Below are positions 47,034 through 56,932 of a stretch of DNA of 64,000 nt, piece by piece. The stretch covers positions 1,364,001-1,428,000 of the forward strand of contig NC_042507.1 of the NCBI RefSeq assembly GCF_003054445.1, in the 5' to 3' direction. The position numbers were made by a program, and so were the translations under genes. This stretch comes from Pichia kudriavzevii. Lineage: Eukaryota; Ascomycota; Pichiomycetes; Pichiales; Pichiaceae. How positions within the stretch are numbered: position 1 is the stretch's first letter; each line of letters opens with the position of its first letter. The notes under the pieces were generated by a model that searched no databases, had not been told where the DNA came from, and was given only the letters and a program-made list of their open reading frames with translations.

Positions 47034-48779
47034 ATGCTGGAGAACATCAGGCATATCATCAGACACGGTAGAAATGCCGTTGGGTCAGGTGCTGTGAAGA
47101 GAAACATCCCATCCGGTGTTCCACCGACTCCTGCAGCAGAAAGCCACCATTCTGAGTATTTGAAACCTGTTGCAGAGAATATTGTTAATGAGGAGATTCA
47201 AAGTTACGAGAAGAGAAAGCAAGAAGTCCATCAGTCCATTGAGAACTACACTCTTGGCGAGAAACTAGGAGAAGGTGCATTTTCCGTTGTCTATGCTGCG
47301 ATTAACAAAGAAACCAAGGAGAAGGTTGCAATTAAAGTCATCAAGAAATATCAGTTAGACGAGAAGCAAAAGGCGAACGTCATGAAAGAGGTGAACTTGA
47401 TGAGCCAATTAAACCATCCCAATGTTGTGAAATTGATTGATTTTATTGAAAATGATCACTACTACTTCATCATTCAAGAGTTGGTATCAGGTGGTGAGAT
47501 TTTCAATGAGATTATCAAATATACATACTTTAGTGAGGACCTCTCTCGTCATGTCATTATTCAGGTTGCAGAGGCACTTCTTTACATGCATGAGATAGTT
47601 GGAATTGTCCATCGTGATTTAAAGCCGGAGAACATTTTCTTCAAACCGGTTAAATTCATCAAGGATGAACCAGCCGCTAGGTTCAAGAAATTGAGAAAAT
47701 CTGATAATCCAAAGACTAAAGTAGATGAGGGTAGATTTGTCATGAATTACGGCGGTGGTGGTATTGGATTGATTAAAATAGGTGATTTTGGGTTATCTAA
47801 ACAAATTTCACTTGACCAGTCTAACTCTCTTAAAACTCCTTGCGGTACTATAGGATATACTGCACCCGAGATTGTACGCGATCAAAGGTATTCTAAGGAA
47901 GTTGATATGTGGGCACTTGGATGTGTTTTGTACATCTTATTATGTGGATTTCCACCATTTTTCAATGACAATATTGAGGAGTTAACGAAAACCGTTGCTC
48001 GTGGTGAGTTCAAGTTCCTATCTCCATGGTGGGACGAGATTTCTGATGGTGCAAAGAACTGTGTTTCAAGATTGTTGACGGTCAATCCTGGCGAGAGATA
48101 TAACGTTGAGCAGTTCCTTAATGATCCTTGGATTGTAGAATTCCTAAACAGATCTGAAAACTTGCAAGCCCAAGCACAATCTCAAGCACAAACCCAAGTA
48201 CAAGTGCATGCGCCATTTCAGACACAAACTCAAGGCAATGCTCCAATACAAACCCAATCGTCTGAGGTTCGGTCTATTGGTACACCTGCATTATCGTCGG
48301 CTACTAATTCTGATGGTAGTGACAGGTCACCAGAAACACTTACGGGCGAAGCACAACCAAGACCAAACAAATCATACTCTACAATTCTAACTGTTCCCGA
48401 GGATCTGTCGCCATTTGACTCGGATATAGAGATGGATTACGATTTTGGAGTCGAGCTGAGAAGAGGTCCCGAGCTGATTGAGGAGTCTCTAGAACCTGCT
48501 CCGGCCTCGACCACCCATCGTGTATCGAAGTCGCAGATGAATAGAAAGAAAGAAAGCGGCAGGTTTACACCAGAGGTTATGGCCATGAGGGATATGTTTG
48601 ATATGTCGCTTGCGGCTCATAGAATGCACGAGGAGCGTAAGGGCAGATTTACCCCAAGCAAGGGTATCATTGAGGAGGATGAAGACGGCGAGGAGTCAGG
48701 TGCGTTGAAGGATGCACCTGCAGGGTTTACATTGAATATGAATGATGCTTCTATTCTAGCTAGAAGAAGGAAAGTGTAA
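47034..48779 (+). CDS. RCK2: CaMK-type kinase Rck2 (Hog1-activated)
   Basis: MAPK-activated protein kinase of the stress (Hog1) pathway that acts on translation factors in S. cerevisiae. In the 581-residue protein the kinase domain spans about 72-365: GEGAFSVVY (79-87), Lys101, HRDLKPEN (193-200), DFGLS (251-255), GTIGYTAPEI (271-280). The 45-residue insert between HRD and DFG, including a Gly-rich YGGGGIGLIKIG, is typical of Rck1/Rck2. The tail is Gln-rich (QAQAQSQAQTQVQV) and contains KSYSTILTVPEDL and two repeated GRFTP motifs near the end, which could be MAPK sites. It is divergent from IRC20 with 265 bases between starts. Confidence 0.9.
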   Translation: MLENIRHIIRHGRNAVGSGAVKRNIPSGVPPTPAAESHHSEYLKPVAENIVNEEIQSYEKRKQEVHQSIENYTLGEKLGEGAFSVVYAAINKETKEKVAIKVIKKYQLDEKQKANVMKEVNLMSQLNHPNVVKLIDFIENDHYYFIIQELVSGGEIFNEIIKYTYFSEDLSRHVIIQVAEALLYMHEIVGIVHRDLKPENIFFKPVKFIKDEPAARFKKLRKSDNPKTKVDEGRFVMNYGGGGIGLIKIGDFGLSKQISLDQSNSLKTPCGTIGYTAPEIVRDQRYSKEVDMWALGCVLYILLCGFPPFFNDNIEELTKTVARGEFKFLSPWWDEISDGAKNCVSRLLTVNPGERYNVEQFLNDPWIVEFLNRSENLQAQAQSQAQTQVQVHAPFQTQTQGNAPIQTQSSEVRSIGTPALSSATNSDGSDRSPETLTGEAQPRPNKSYSTILTVPEDLSPFDSDIEMDYDFGVELRRGPELIEESLEPAPASTTHRVSKSQMNRKKESGRFTPEVMAMRDMFDMSLAAHRMHEERKGRFTPSKGIIEEDEDGEESGALKDAPAGFTLNMNDASILARRRKV

Positions 48780-49282
48780 TTTTAATTAGAACACATATAA
48801 CCGTTCGTTATACCAAAGCATTTTTAATTTTATATTACAGTTGCCAATTTAAAGTTTTTTTTTATCGCTGTTGTCACTTTAGTTAGTTCAAAGTAGCAAA
48901 CAAGAATGATTTACTCTGTTATGTTTCAAGTTAGCAGTCGTTGCTATTTAATACAACAGAAAGAAGTTTTATTTAGTATCGGTATAAATTGATTGATTTT
49001 CAGTAGCAATGGCAATGCTAATATTATCAACACTACTATTAATAGTCATAGTAATTATGTTATGAATAAAAAAACGATGAAATAGATTATAAAATAAGAA
49101 AACGAAGGTTTGAAATTTTAAAGAAAAAAAATACTGTTGATCTTTTTAATACTTTTTTTTGGAGTTTTGAGTGTTGTGTCTTGTTTTTTTGTTTTTTTCC
49201 TTTTTTTCTTTTCTTAAGAAAAAAAGAGCCAGGTATCATAATTGTAGAGCCAGGAATAGTCAGATCTATCTTAAAGAGTCCT
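48780..49282. other. Convergent 3' region between RCK2 and BGL2
   Basis: 503 bases of AT-rich DNA with T runs (near 48857, 49150 and 49186-49215). No gene, tRNA or repeat of note. Presumably the two 3' untranslated regions. Confidence 0.4.
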
Positions 49283-50212
49283 TTAGAAATCACAATCCAA
49301 GTTGTATTTTAATTGACGTTGGTCGGTGAAGACACCCCAATGAGGTTCAACAGAGGAACCGGAAGTTTCTGGCTTCCAGGATTCATCGAATGCTTCAAAG
49401 ACAAAGGTGTTGACACCCCAACCTCTCATTGCACAGATACCATCTTTCCAGAAAATCTTTGCATTTTCAACACTTGGAACAGAAGCACCATAGTTGGAGC
49501 CCTCGGTTGGCCAGCCGGTTTCACCAACGTAGAAATCGATGTCGGTGGAGCCTTTAACAGATTGAACAGTTTGTAAAGCTTGCATGATATCATCGAAGAA
49601 GGAGAAGGTAGAATTTTGGTTGGTTTGGCCTTGCCAGTAGGAGAAGGCATTTGCATAAATGACATCTGATTCTTGGATAGCTGGGTAAGCCATACCGTCG
49701 ACCAACATGTTCCATGAGTCAACAGTACCAACAGGAACATCACCATAGGAGTTACCGTCTTTATCCTTGATATCAGCCAGCAATTCCTTGATTTCTTTAA
49801 TCAAGGAGGCCAATTGCTCACCAGTCAAATCACCCCTGTACATAGCTTCGGAACCAACAAGAACAGAAGTGATGGAGGACTTGGAGATAGTTGGTAAGTA
49901 AGTTTTCATTGCTTCTTTCTCCAGCTCGAATTTATCACTTGGAGTTGGCCAGACACCCATTGTTAATTGGAAACCTGCCTGGTCTAAAGCTGGTGCCAGT
50001 TCCTGGAGTGTGTTACAATCGGAAGTGGAGTATGTCTTGACCTGGGTGGAGTAGGACTTGAGGGTGTCGAAGTCCTCAAGATAATCTTGGGTGTATTTAC
50101 AGTCTCCGTTGTTGACCTTAACACCCAAGTTGAAACCGAGTGGAGCAATAGCTGCAGCAGGTGCAGCAGCAAGCGCAAGAGCAAGAGCAGAGAGAGTGAC
50201 AGAAGAAAGCAT
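49283..50212 (-). CDS. BGL2: Cell-wall beta-1,3-glucanosyltransferase Bgl2 (GH17)
   Basis: Abundant secreted wall enzyme that cuts and rejoins beta-1,3-glucan. The 309-residue protein begins with a clear signal peptide (MLSSVTLSALALALAAAPAA, cleavage near 21). GH17 landmarks are present: the acid/base Glu122 in VLVGSEAMYRG and the nucleophile Glu231 in FYVGETGWPTEG. Asn200 in NST is a likely glycosylation site. The closing sequence LKYNLDCDF is like the Bgl2 end YSLDCNF. Length 309 against 313 in S. cerevisiae. Codon use is biased to GGT, TCC, ACC and AAG, as expected for a strongly expressed gene. The promoter region to the right (50213-51275) is shared with a DHA1 transporter. Confidence 0.95.
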   Translation of the reverse strand: MLSSVTLSALALALAAAPAAAIAPLGFNLGVKVNNGDCKYTQDYLEDFDTLKSYSTQVKTYSTSDCNTLQELAPALDQAGFQLTMGVWPTPSDKFELEKEAMKTYLPTISKSSITSVLVGSEAMYRGDLTGEQLASLIKEIKELLADIKDKDGNSYGDVPVGTVDSWNMLVDGMAYPAIQESDVIYANAFSYWQGQTNQNSTFSFFDDIMQALQTVQSVKGSTDIDFYVGETGWPTEGSNYGASVPSVENAKIFWKDGICAMRGWGVNTFVFEAFDESWKPETSGSSVEPHWGVFTDQRQLKYNLDCDF

Positions 50213-50396
50213 TTTTGGTTTGGGAGAAGTACCTTAGTCAACCAAGAAGAAAAGAAGAATAAATCGTGGAAGGAATAAAGAAATAGAGCAGGTTGGTTGT
50301 CTTGTGTTGAGACATCATTGAAAACAAACACTAGCCTCGAGAATTGGGGAAATCAAACGAAAAACCTGCAAAATTCAATTTTACATTTTCTTATAT

Positions 50397-50458
50397 TTTT
50401 TATGTTATTTTTATATTATTTTTATGTTATTTTTATGTTATTTTTTTTTTTTTTTCCT
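50397..50458. repeat. T-rich tandem repeat ATGTTATTTTT
   Basis: About four imperfect copies of an 11-base unit, ending in a T14-15 run, upstream of BGL2. It is probably a nucleosome-depleting tract; nearby frames reading Phe/Leu/Tyr strings are artefacts. Confidence 0.7.
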
Positions 50459-51073
50459 TTAAAATTTTATTTTCATTTGAATTTCGACTTTTGCCTCTGT
50501 TTAATTTCCGCATTTACTTTTCTCTGTTTTTCTTCCTTCTCGGCATTTAAAAATAGAAACATAAAAAAAAAACAAAACAGAGCAAACAAAAGAAAAAAAA
50601 AGAACAATTTCACTCCAAAACACCGGTGCACGGGTGAACGGACGTGAGAGTTAACAGGGTAATTTTCTCCTCTCTGAGTAACTGAGAGAGCGGAAACCAA
50701 CAACGAGAAAACGGAAAGCGGAAAAACCAAAAAAAAAATAACAACAAATGCTAAAATTTCTGATACCATTGGAATTTGTGGCGCATGGCTCGGCACGTGA
50801 CCGCGAGTGGCTCGGAGAAATAAGGAGAAACAAATGGTAGAAAAGGAGAAAGGGAAAAATCGGTGAAAACCGTGTGAACTTGAAAGAGCGAGAAAACACC
50901 GACAATTTCGAAACCCCGTGACATTTGCCAGCTCGTTTGGAGAGGTGGGGAATGTGCCGGAGATATTCGAGGAACTTTCTCGTAAACAAAGGGGCAATGC
51001 CTGTGTCGGAGTTAAAAGTCCAACTAGGTGAAGATTGGACGAATTCCCGCACTGTAAAGATGGCCACAGCCAT

Positions 51074-51092
51074 GCGGATATACCTTATCCGC
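51074..51092. promoter_or_regulatory. Inverted repeat GCGGATA-N5-TATCCGC (CGG-N11-CCG)
   Basis: Perfect 7-base inverted repeat with a 5-base spacer, 184-202 bases before the DHA1 transporter ATG. The CGG triplets are 11 bases apart, the spacing used by Gal4-type Zn2Cys6 dimers. The bound factor is unknown. Confidence 0.55.
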
Positions 51093-51275
51093 TACAGATG
51101 CAAAAGCCGAAAAACGGTCTAAGAGATTGTCTGGGATAGAGGGAATATATAAGGTAAGGATACTTTCCTTGTCATACTAAGTAAGATGTTCTTACTCTTG
51201 CGAACTTAAACAGTGTCCCATAATGGCTCCGGGGTGCAACCGTCAATAAGTTTATCTCTTTTCTGCATATCAGAC

Positions 51276-52799
51276 ATGACTCCCAATCCTTCTGACGATT
51301 CCTCTGAAAAAAATTCGGTAGACTGTTCTTCCTTAAACGATGAACCCATGTTATCCAATGAAAGTTATAATAAAAACTTCCATATTGACGAAACTGGATT
51401 GTTGACATTCCAACCATCTTCTCCGCTAAAGCCAAAGAATTGGTCAGTAAAGAAGAAGCTCATATACACCATGAGTTATAGTTTGGTAACTTTCGCTGCA
51501 CAGTTGAACTCTACCACTACCTCGTCGGTCTATTTTGTCAAGGAAATGAAACACAACTATAATATTGGGAGAGAGGTTAGCACATTGTCAATATCTTTGT
51601 ACATTCTAGGTATCGCCTTTGGTCCAATGGTTTTTGCTCCAATATCAGAAGTCTATGGCCGTAAAATCGGTGTTTTGATTCCTTTCCTTATTTCGTGCAT
51701 GTTCACCTTTGCCACTGCAATATCTTACAACGTCCCCTCATTGATGATATGCAGGTTCCTTGCTGGTGTCTTCTCCGGTGCTCCAGTGGTTTCCTCTGGC
51801 GGTGTTTTGGCAGACTTATGGGAACCTGCATATCGAGGTGCGGCATTGGCCTTGTATGCATGTGTTGTTGCCAATGGTGCGGCCGTTGGCCCCGTAATTA
51901 GCTCGTTGTTGATTAACAGTAATTCCAGCCACCAATCATGGAGAATCCCACAATACTTTACAGGTCTATTACAGGGGACTATGTTCACATACGTTTTTTT
52001 TTGCACGAAGGAGACATACGAGCCTGTCATTCTACAGAAAATTGCAAAGAAAGAAAAGATTGTTTCTAACAAATGGGAGATCCATAGTGAAATGGACAAA
52101 TGGCGAATCAACTGGGGAGAAATAATACGGAAACACGTTTATAGACCGTTTAAGATGCTAGTTACTCCAATTGTCTTTGTAATGGCCTTGTTTGCAAGTT
52201 ATGTTTTTGGTATTCTTTATTTGATGATCACCAATATCTCTACAGCGTATGAGTTTGAGCATGGTTGGTATGGAACTACTGGCGAATTGCCCAACTTTGC
52301 CTTATTTATCGGTATTATCTTTGGTTGTATTATAAACATGTTGTGGGCATTCAGATACGCAAAAATGGTGAAGGCAAACGGCGGCAAAGCAATTCCTGAA
52401 CAACGTTTCCCCATTATGATTATGTTTGGGTGGATGATGCCAGCAGGGATTTTCATTTTTGGTTGGACTTCCTCTCCAAATATTCATTGGATAGTTCCAA
52501 TGGTTGGCATTATGCTAACTGGATGTGGCTTCATTAGTATTTTTCAGGGATGTTTAAACTACTTAGTTGACTTATACCCAAGATATGCAGCATCGGCAAT
52601 TGCTGCCAATACCTTTCTAAGGTCTGTCTTTGCAGCCGTATTCCCTCTATTTGCAAGACAACTATTTTCTAATTTAGGCGTTCATTGGGGAGCTTCACTG
52701 ATAGCATTCTTTGCTCTTGGGATGATTCCAATTCCAGTTGTGTTGTTTGTGTTTGCAGAAAGGGTGAGGAATATGAGCAAGGACTTATACATTGACTAA
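51276..52799 (+). CDS. DHA1-family drug:H+ antiporter (MFS)
   Basis: Major-facilitator exporter with about 12 membrane segments over 507 residues. DHA1 landmarks are visible: the entry motif PKNWSVKKKLIYTMSYSLVT (about 50-69), motif A-like GPMVFAPISEVYGRKIGVLI, motif B region RFLAGVFSGAPVVSSGGVLADLW, motif C GAAVGPVISSLL, and the loop before TM7 (IIRKHVYRPFKMLVTPIVF). It resembles the FLU1/TPO1/MDR1 branch (polyamine, fluconazole, mycophenolate export), but substrate cannot be told from sequence. The start is the ATG at 51276 (MTPNPSDDS); the frame reaches upstream only through a GTG. A Zn2Cys6-type palindrome lies in its promoter and a 2.9 kb desert follows it. Confidence 0.88.
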   Translation: MTPNPSDDSSEKNSVDCSSLNDEPMLSNESYNKNFHIDETGLLTFQPSSPLKPKNWSVKKKLIYTMSYSLVTFAAQLNSTTTSSVYFVKEMKHNYNIGREVSTLSISLYILGIAFGPMVFAPISEVYGRKIGVLIPFLISCMFTFATAISYNVPSLMICRFLAGVFSGAPVVSSGGVLADLWEPAYRGAALALYACVVANGAAVGPVISSLLINSNSSHQSWRIPQYFTGLLQGTMFTYVFFCTKETYEPVILQKIAKKEKIVSNKWEIHSEMDKWRINWGEIIRKHVYRPFKMLVTPIVFVMALFASYVFGILYLMITNISTAYEFEHGWYGTTGELPNFALFIGIIFGCIINMLWAFRYAKMVKANGGKAIPEQRFPIMIMFGWMMPAGIFIFGWTSSPNIHWIVPMVGIMLTGCGFISIFQGCLNYLVDLYPRYAASAIAANTFLRSVFAAVFPLFARQLFSNLGVHWGASLIAFFALGMIPIPVVLFVFAERVRNMSKDLYID

Positions 52800-53629
52800 T
52801 TCACCATTACATAAAACACTTAACTTGTGTCTAATTTTCAATGAGTGTCATTTTTAACCTATTGCCCTTTTAATATCTATCCGTTACATTATAGATGTTC
52901 TTTATTGCAGATAAAAGAATTGATTTGTGAATCTTGTTTAGCCATTGTTGCTTTTCGACTCGCTTCTTTTTCTTTTTCAGCCAAATGTATTATAACTACC
53001 ATCTTTTTATGATACGCTGGATTTTTTATACGATCTTCTTTGTGATGGATATACCTTTTAAATATTTCAAAACGAAAAACCGAAACTTTGAAGTTTTGAA
53101 ATAATCTAGAATCTTTTTGATGTCTCTTCCAGAATATACTTCACTAGCTCAGTTTTGCTGATGGATGAATTTCAAGCTTTGTATTTGAACTATAAGACCA
53201 CTGTTCTTGGCACACAGTGTCGAACATAAAAAGGACCTGCATATGAAGGTTTGGTTACTGCAAAAATACGTCTTTCATCTTAAATAACCTCTCAATACTC
53301 TTGAATACCCCTGAGTTTATTTTAAATTTTTATTGCTAGTTATTTCCATAATCACTTAATCTGTGGCTAAGTTCTTTCAGAAGCGGAGAGTAAGAAAGGC
53401 AGAATCCTTTTTTTAAAAGTATTAAATTAATCGCAGACCTTCATTTTAAACATAAGATCTCCGAAATTTCCTTTTTTGGATTTTTGTCAGGGAAATACAC
53501 TGTATTACAATATTATTCCATCATTTGCAACAACTTAACGCCGAGTTTGTTTTTTATGCTCTTCACTTTTAGCTTTTACCTTAAAGCTCTATGCAAATCT
53601 ATAAGCACACTTTTATTCATCACTTTTCT

Positions 53630-53660
53630 TTTTTTATTGGCTGCTTTTTTTATTGGCTGC
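53630..53660. repeat. Tandem 15-bp duplication TTTTTATTGGCTGC
   Basis: Two adjacent copies differing only in T-run length, within the 2.9 kb gene desert. Slippage or short duplication; no function assigned. Confidence 0.75.
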
Positions 53661-54162
53661 TTTCATTATTGTATATACTCATTTAGATTTGGGATAAAAA
53701 ACTTGTTTCACTACCTGAAAACTTCGATTTTTCAAAAAGAAACTGCTTTTCAATCAAGCCATTCTAAATTCTAAATTTTTTAAGTAATTCTATAAAAGTA
53801 AATTGTCACGTTACTCGTAGTCCTTGGAACTTCTAATGTTGAATAAGACAGAATTCAAGCTAAAAAACCTTTAATATCAAAAGTACATTTTTCTAATTGC
53901 TTCAATTTTTGCAAAAACACTTTGAAAGTTAACAACCATAATTTGACTGTTAATACCTGTAGAGTTAATGTGTTCTAAAAACGTATTCCAACTGTAAAAA
54001 ACCAACGAATTGACTAAATACTTTCAAGCATATTTAAAGCAATAATCGCAAAACAACAGAGAATTTAATAAAAAGTTAAACAATGCTTTCTTTTAATTTT
54101 GAACATTCAAAACAGGCAAATTATACTCCTACAGAAACTGTTAACTTTTAGAAAAAAGACTA

Positions 54163-54186
54163 GTTTTGGTTTTGGTTTTGGTTTTG
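54163..54186 (+). repeat. Hexamer repeat (GTTTTG)4
   Basis: Four perfect GTTTTG units in tandem in the gene desert. Simple-sequence repeat, likely length-variable between strains. Confidence 0.85.
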
Positions 54187-55669
54187 AAACTTTACCGGAA
54201 CAGGTATCGCTATCAAGCACCAACGAAATGTTTGGAACTCAAAAAGTTGCATAATTTTCGTTATTGGAGACTTGTATTAAGAATGAGACAGTTCTTTACA
54301 AGCAAGAAACTTTATCTTCTCTTTACTTTTCTTTTGTCCTACAAAACTTCAAATTAAACCAGTGTAAATTGCATAGATACAAAGCAACCAAACTTTGCCA
54401 AAAATTCATCAACTTTTGTTGAATCACAAGTAGGTATTGCTACATTAATGAGGGATAACATTAACCAACTTAAATAATCAAAGTTAATTGATTCTTCTAA
54501 AAGCCATTTTATCCGACTGCCGTTAACATAATATGAAGGGATGTCAATTGACTATTAAAAAGCTTTTTGATGCGCATGAAAAACCCAGATCAAAAGTTGT
54601 CAAAACTTTGAAAATAATCGTTAATACTACCACAACATTTCTCTTTATAAGAAACTATACTAGTTAGCCTGCAACGTTTTACAAATTTAATTTTGGCTTC
54701 TACCCGCCATAGCAAAATCGGTTTTCGATAAGGCCTGTGTTTAAAATAAAGACATCTGTAACCCCCGGAAAATACCTATCCATTCAGTAGCAGTACTAAT
54801 ATGTTGTGCAACTCTGAGACTTTACACCTACCTATTTGTTCTATTAGACATAATTTTACTTTAATTTCTAACGGGATCAGAGCCTATGGCTTATAATTGC
54901 TCTAACATAAAAACAGTAATTGAAATCAAGTATAAATAGCAAAGCGTGATTAAGTGTGTCAAATATAAAATTGGATATGTCACTACAGAAGTATCGGCTA
55001 TATCGGATAGAAGTTTACACTCTATGATAGCTTCAAATTTTATTGTTAGCTTTCTTATTACTAATGTTTGTCTATGTTTTAAATACTATGTTTCCGTAAA
55101 TTTATAACTTGCCCTTAAAGAAAGCTAAGCACATATGACTCCATAGCAACTATTTTTCAACGGTCTGCACTTGTTGCCACAAAAGTAACAAAACTCACAA
55201 TTGATCATCCTACCTTTATATTAAGTTCTGCTAATTTTACAAATTGGTTTTGAAACATCGCATTAGGGGTGCTTGAATAGAGAAAAGGTATCTTTTTTTG
55301 CTCAACAGGAGGCTGATTTCAAACATCATTATTCATTAGAGCCGACTGATTCTGTTGTTAACTTAATCCACATCTTTGAAATACTGTAACTACTCCTGAA
55401 GTTGATCCTGTGTTTAGTTGGAATTTTCATTCTGTCACTTCAACAATCGAGCTCACATAGAATGTTGAAAGCTTTTTCAATTTTTAGAGCCCACTTTGCC
55501 ATCCATCCAAAGTTTACCAGTAGACGATATTTTTATCTCGAAGCTCCTAAATTATCATGCTTCACCAACATACGTGCGTCTTACATTGATTCCACTCGGT
55601 GCACATTGTAATTTTGACACCTCACTTCCTTTTTGGGTATTGAAAAATTATCAGAATATTTTAACCCAT

Positions 55670-55678
55670 AAAAATTTT
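55670..55678. promoter_or_regulatory. RRPE-like element AAAAATTTT
   Basis: ATAAAAATTTTAAC about 60 bases before the NOP13 ATG, with TGAAAAATTA 30 bases further upstream. It fits a nucleolar gene. Weak by itself because the region is AT-rich. Confidence 0.35.
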
Positions 55679-55736
55679 AACTCCTTTCTTTAGATTACTT
55701 TTCTTCGACAAAGCAGGACAGCGATAAAGATAAGCC

Positions 55737-56801
55737 ATGTCAGATAAAGAAGAACTGTCCATCTCATTAGAGGCGGATGCACCACTTTCCAAAAAAGAAC
55801 TAAGAAGAATTAAAAAGGGGAAAACCACCCTTGAAGAAATTCAAAAAAAAAAGGCTAAGAAGTTAGCAAAAGCTGCGGCTTCTGGTAACAGAACAGAGCC
55901 TGAGAAAACTGCAGTGAAAGCTGAAACGGACGAAGGTGGAGAACCTGAAGACAGTACCGAAAAGAAACCTGTTTCTATCAGCATTGGCCCAAAACGTGCT
56001 GAATTCAGTATTTGGATTGGAAATTTATCTTTTGAAACATCAAGAGATGATTTGACCAACTTTATTTCTGCCAAGGCTGATATCCCCAAAGGCGACATCA
56101 CTAGAGTCAATTTACCTACAAGAGGTACCAAAAATAGGGGATTTGCTTATGTTGATTTTGCAACCCAGGAACAATTGCAGGCAGCAATCGGGTTGTCCGA
56201 GTCAGAATTGAATGGCCGTAAGGTTTTGATCAAAGATGCCAAATCTTACGAAGGTAGACCAGCAAAGGAGTCTATAACCAGTGCTGTATCCAAGAATCCG
56301 CCTTCCAAGATTTTATTTGTAGGTAACCTCTCATTTGATACTACCCAAGACATGTTAAGAGACCATTTCAAACATTGCGGCGAAATTACTAAGATCAGAA
56401 TGGCTACGTTTGAAGATAGTGGCAAGTGTAAAGGTTTTGCCTTTTTAGACTTTAAGGACATTGAAGGTCCTACTAATGCATTGAAGGACCGTGCATGTAA
56501 GAAATTGATTGGCAGACCGATTAGATTAGAATATGGTGAAGATAGATCACAAAGAAAAGTTGTTCCAAAGAGATCACATGAACAAGTCGAACCTTCGCAC
56601 AGTGAAACTCCTATACAGGAATCTTCTGAATATCAAAAGCCACAAGGTTTTCAACCAAAGCAAAATAAGGGCGAGAGGTCCTTTAAGAGACACCATTCAG
56701 AGAAAACAGAAAGAGTTACCTCTTCCGTGGCACTTGCTAACGCTCCAAGAAAAAGTGCTGCCATTGTCAAATCAACTGGTAAAAAAGTTACTTTCGATTA
56801 A
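55737..56801 (+). CDS. NOP13: Nucleolar RNA-binding protein Nop13 (two RRMs)
   Basis: RNA-binding protein of pre-ribosomal particles, nucleolus and nucleoplasm. The 354-residue protein has a Lys-rich coiled N-terminus (KKELRRIKKGKTTLEEIQKK), RRM1 at about 91-172 (RNP2 IWIGNLS, RNP1 NRGFAYVDF), RRM2 at about 193-272 (RNP2 LFVGNLS, RNP1 CKGFAFLDF) and a basic disordered tail. S. cerevisiae Nop13 is 403 residues with the same plan. Nop12 is the main alternative; the short spacing of the two RRMs and the first RRM close to residue 90 favour Nop13. It converges on GCN3. Confidence 0.82.
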   Translation: MSDKEELSISLEADAPLSKKELRRIKKGKTTLEEIQKKKAKKLAKAAASGNRTEPEKTAVKAETDEGGEPEDSTEKKPVSISIGPKRAEFSIWIGNLSFETSRDDLTNFISAKADIPKGDITRVNLPTRGTKNRGFAYVDFATQEQLQAAIGLSESELNGRKVLIKDAKSYEGRPAKESITSAVSKNPPSKILFVGNLSFDTTQDMLRDHFKHCGEITKIRMATFEDSGKCKGFAFLDFKDIEGPTNALKDRACKKLIGRPIRLEYGEDRSQRKVVPKRSHEQVEPSHSETPIQESSEYQKPQGFQPKQNKGERSFKRHHSEKTERVTSSVALANAPRKSAAIVKSTGKKVTFD

Positions 56802-56932
56802 ACAATAAAAAAACATGTGTATACTAAGTAAACCAATTCATATTTCAATGTTGTATTATTATGCTAAACAAATACACTTCTATATAAAGAATGTTTAAAG
56901 GTAATATATTTTGCCATGGTAAAATAGGTTTA

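Larger units (their letters stand above)
50213..51275. other. Divergent region between BGL2 and DHA1 transporter
   Basis: 1063 bases without a supported gene. It holds long A and T tracts (50397-50610), a CACGTG box at 50794-50799 and a CGG-N11-CCG inverted repeat at 51074-51092. The length suggests two large separate promoters. Confidence 0.45.
52800..55736. other. 2.9 kb AT-rich gene desert
   Basis: No ATG-started frame of family likeness, no tRNA, no strong inverted repeat and no recognisable transposon domain. It contains small local repeats at 53630-53660 and 54163-54186. Candidate readings are a centromere or replication origin region, an unannotated non-coding RNA, or a graveyard of decayed sequence. 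The last 70 bases hold an RRPE-like box of NOP13. Confidence 0.5.

Noticed and set aside
53484-53774. 96-codon hydrophobic frame in the gene desert
   Set aside because: It starts with TTG; the Phe/Leu richness comes from T-rich DNA.
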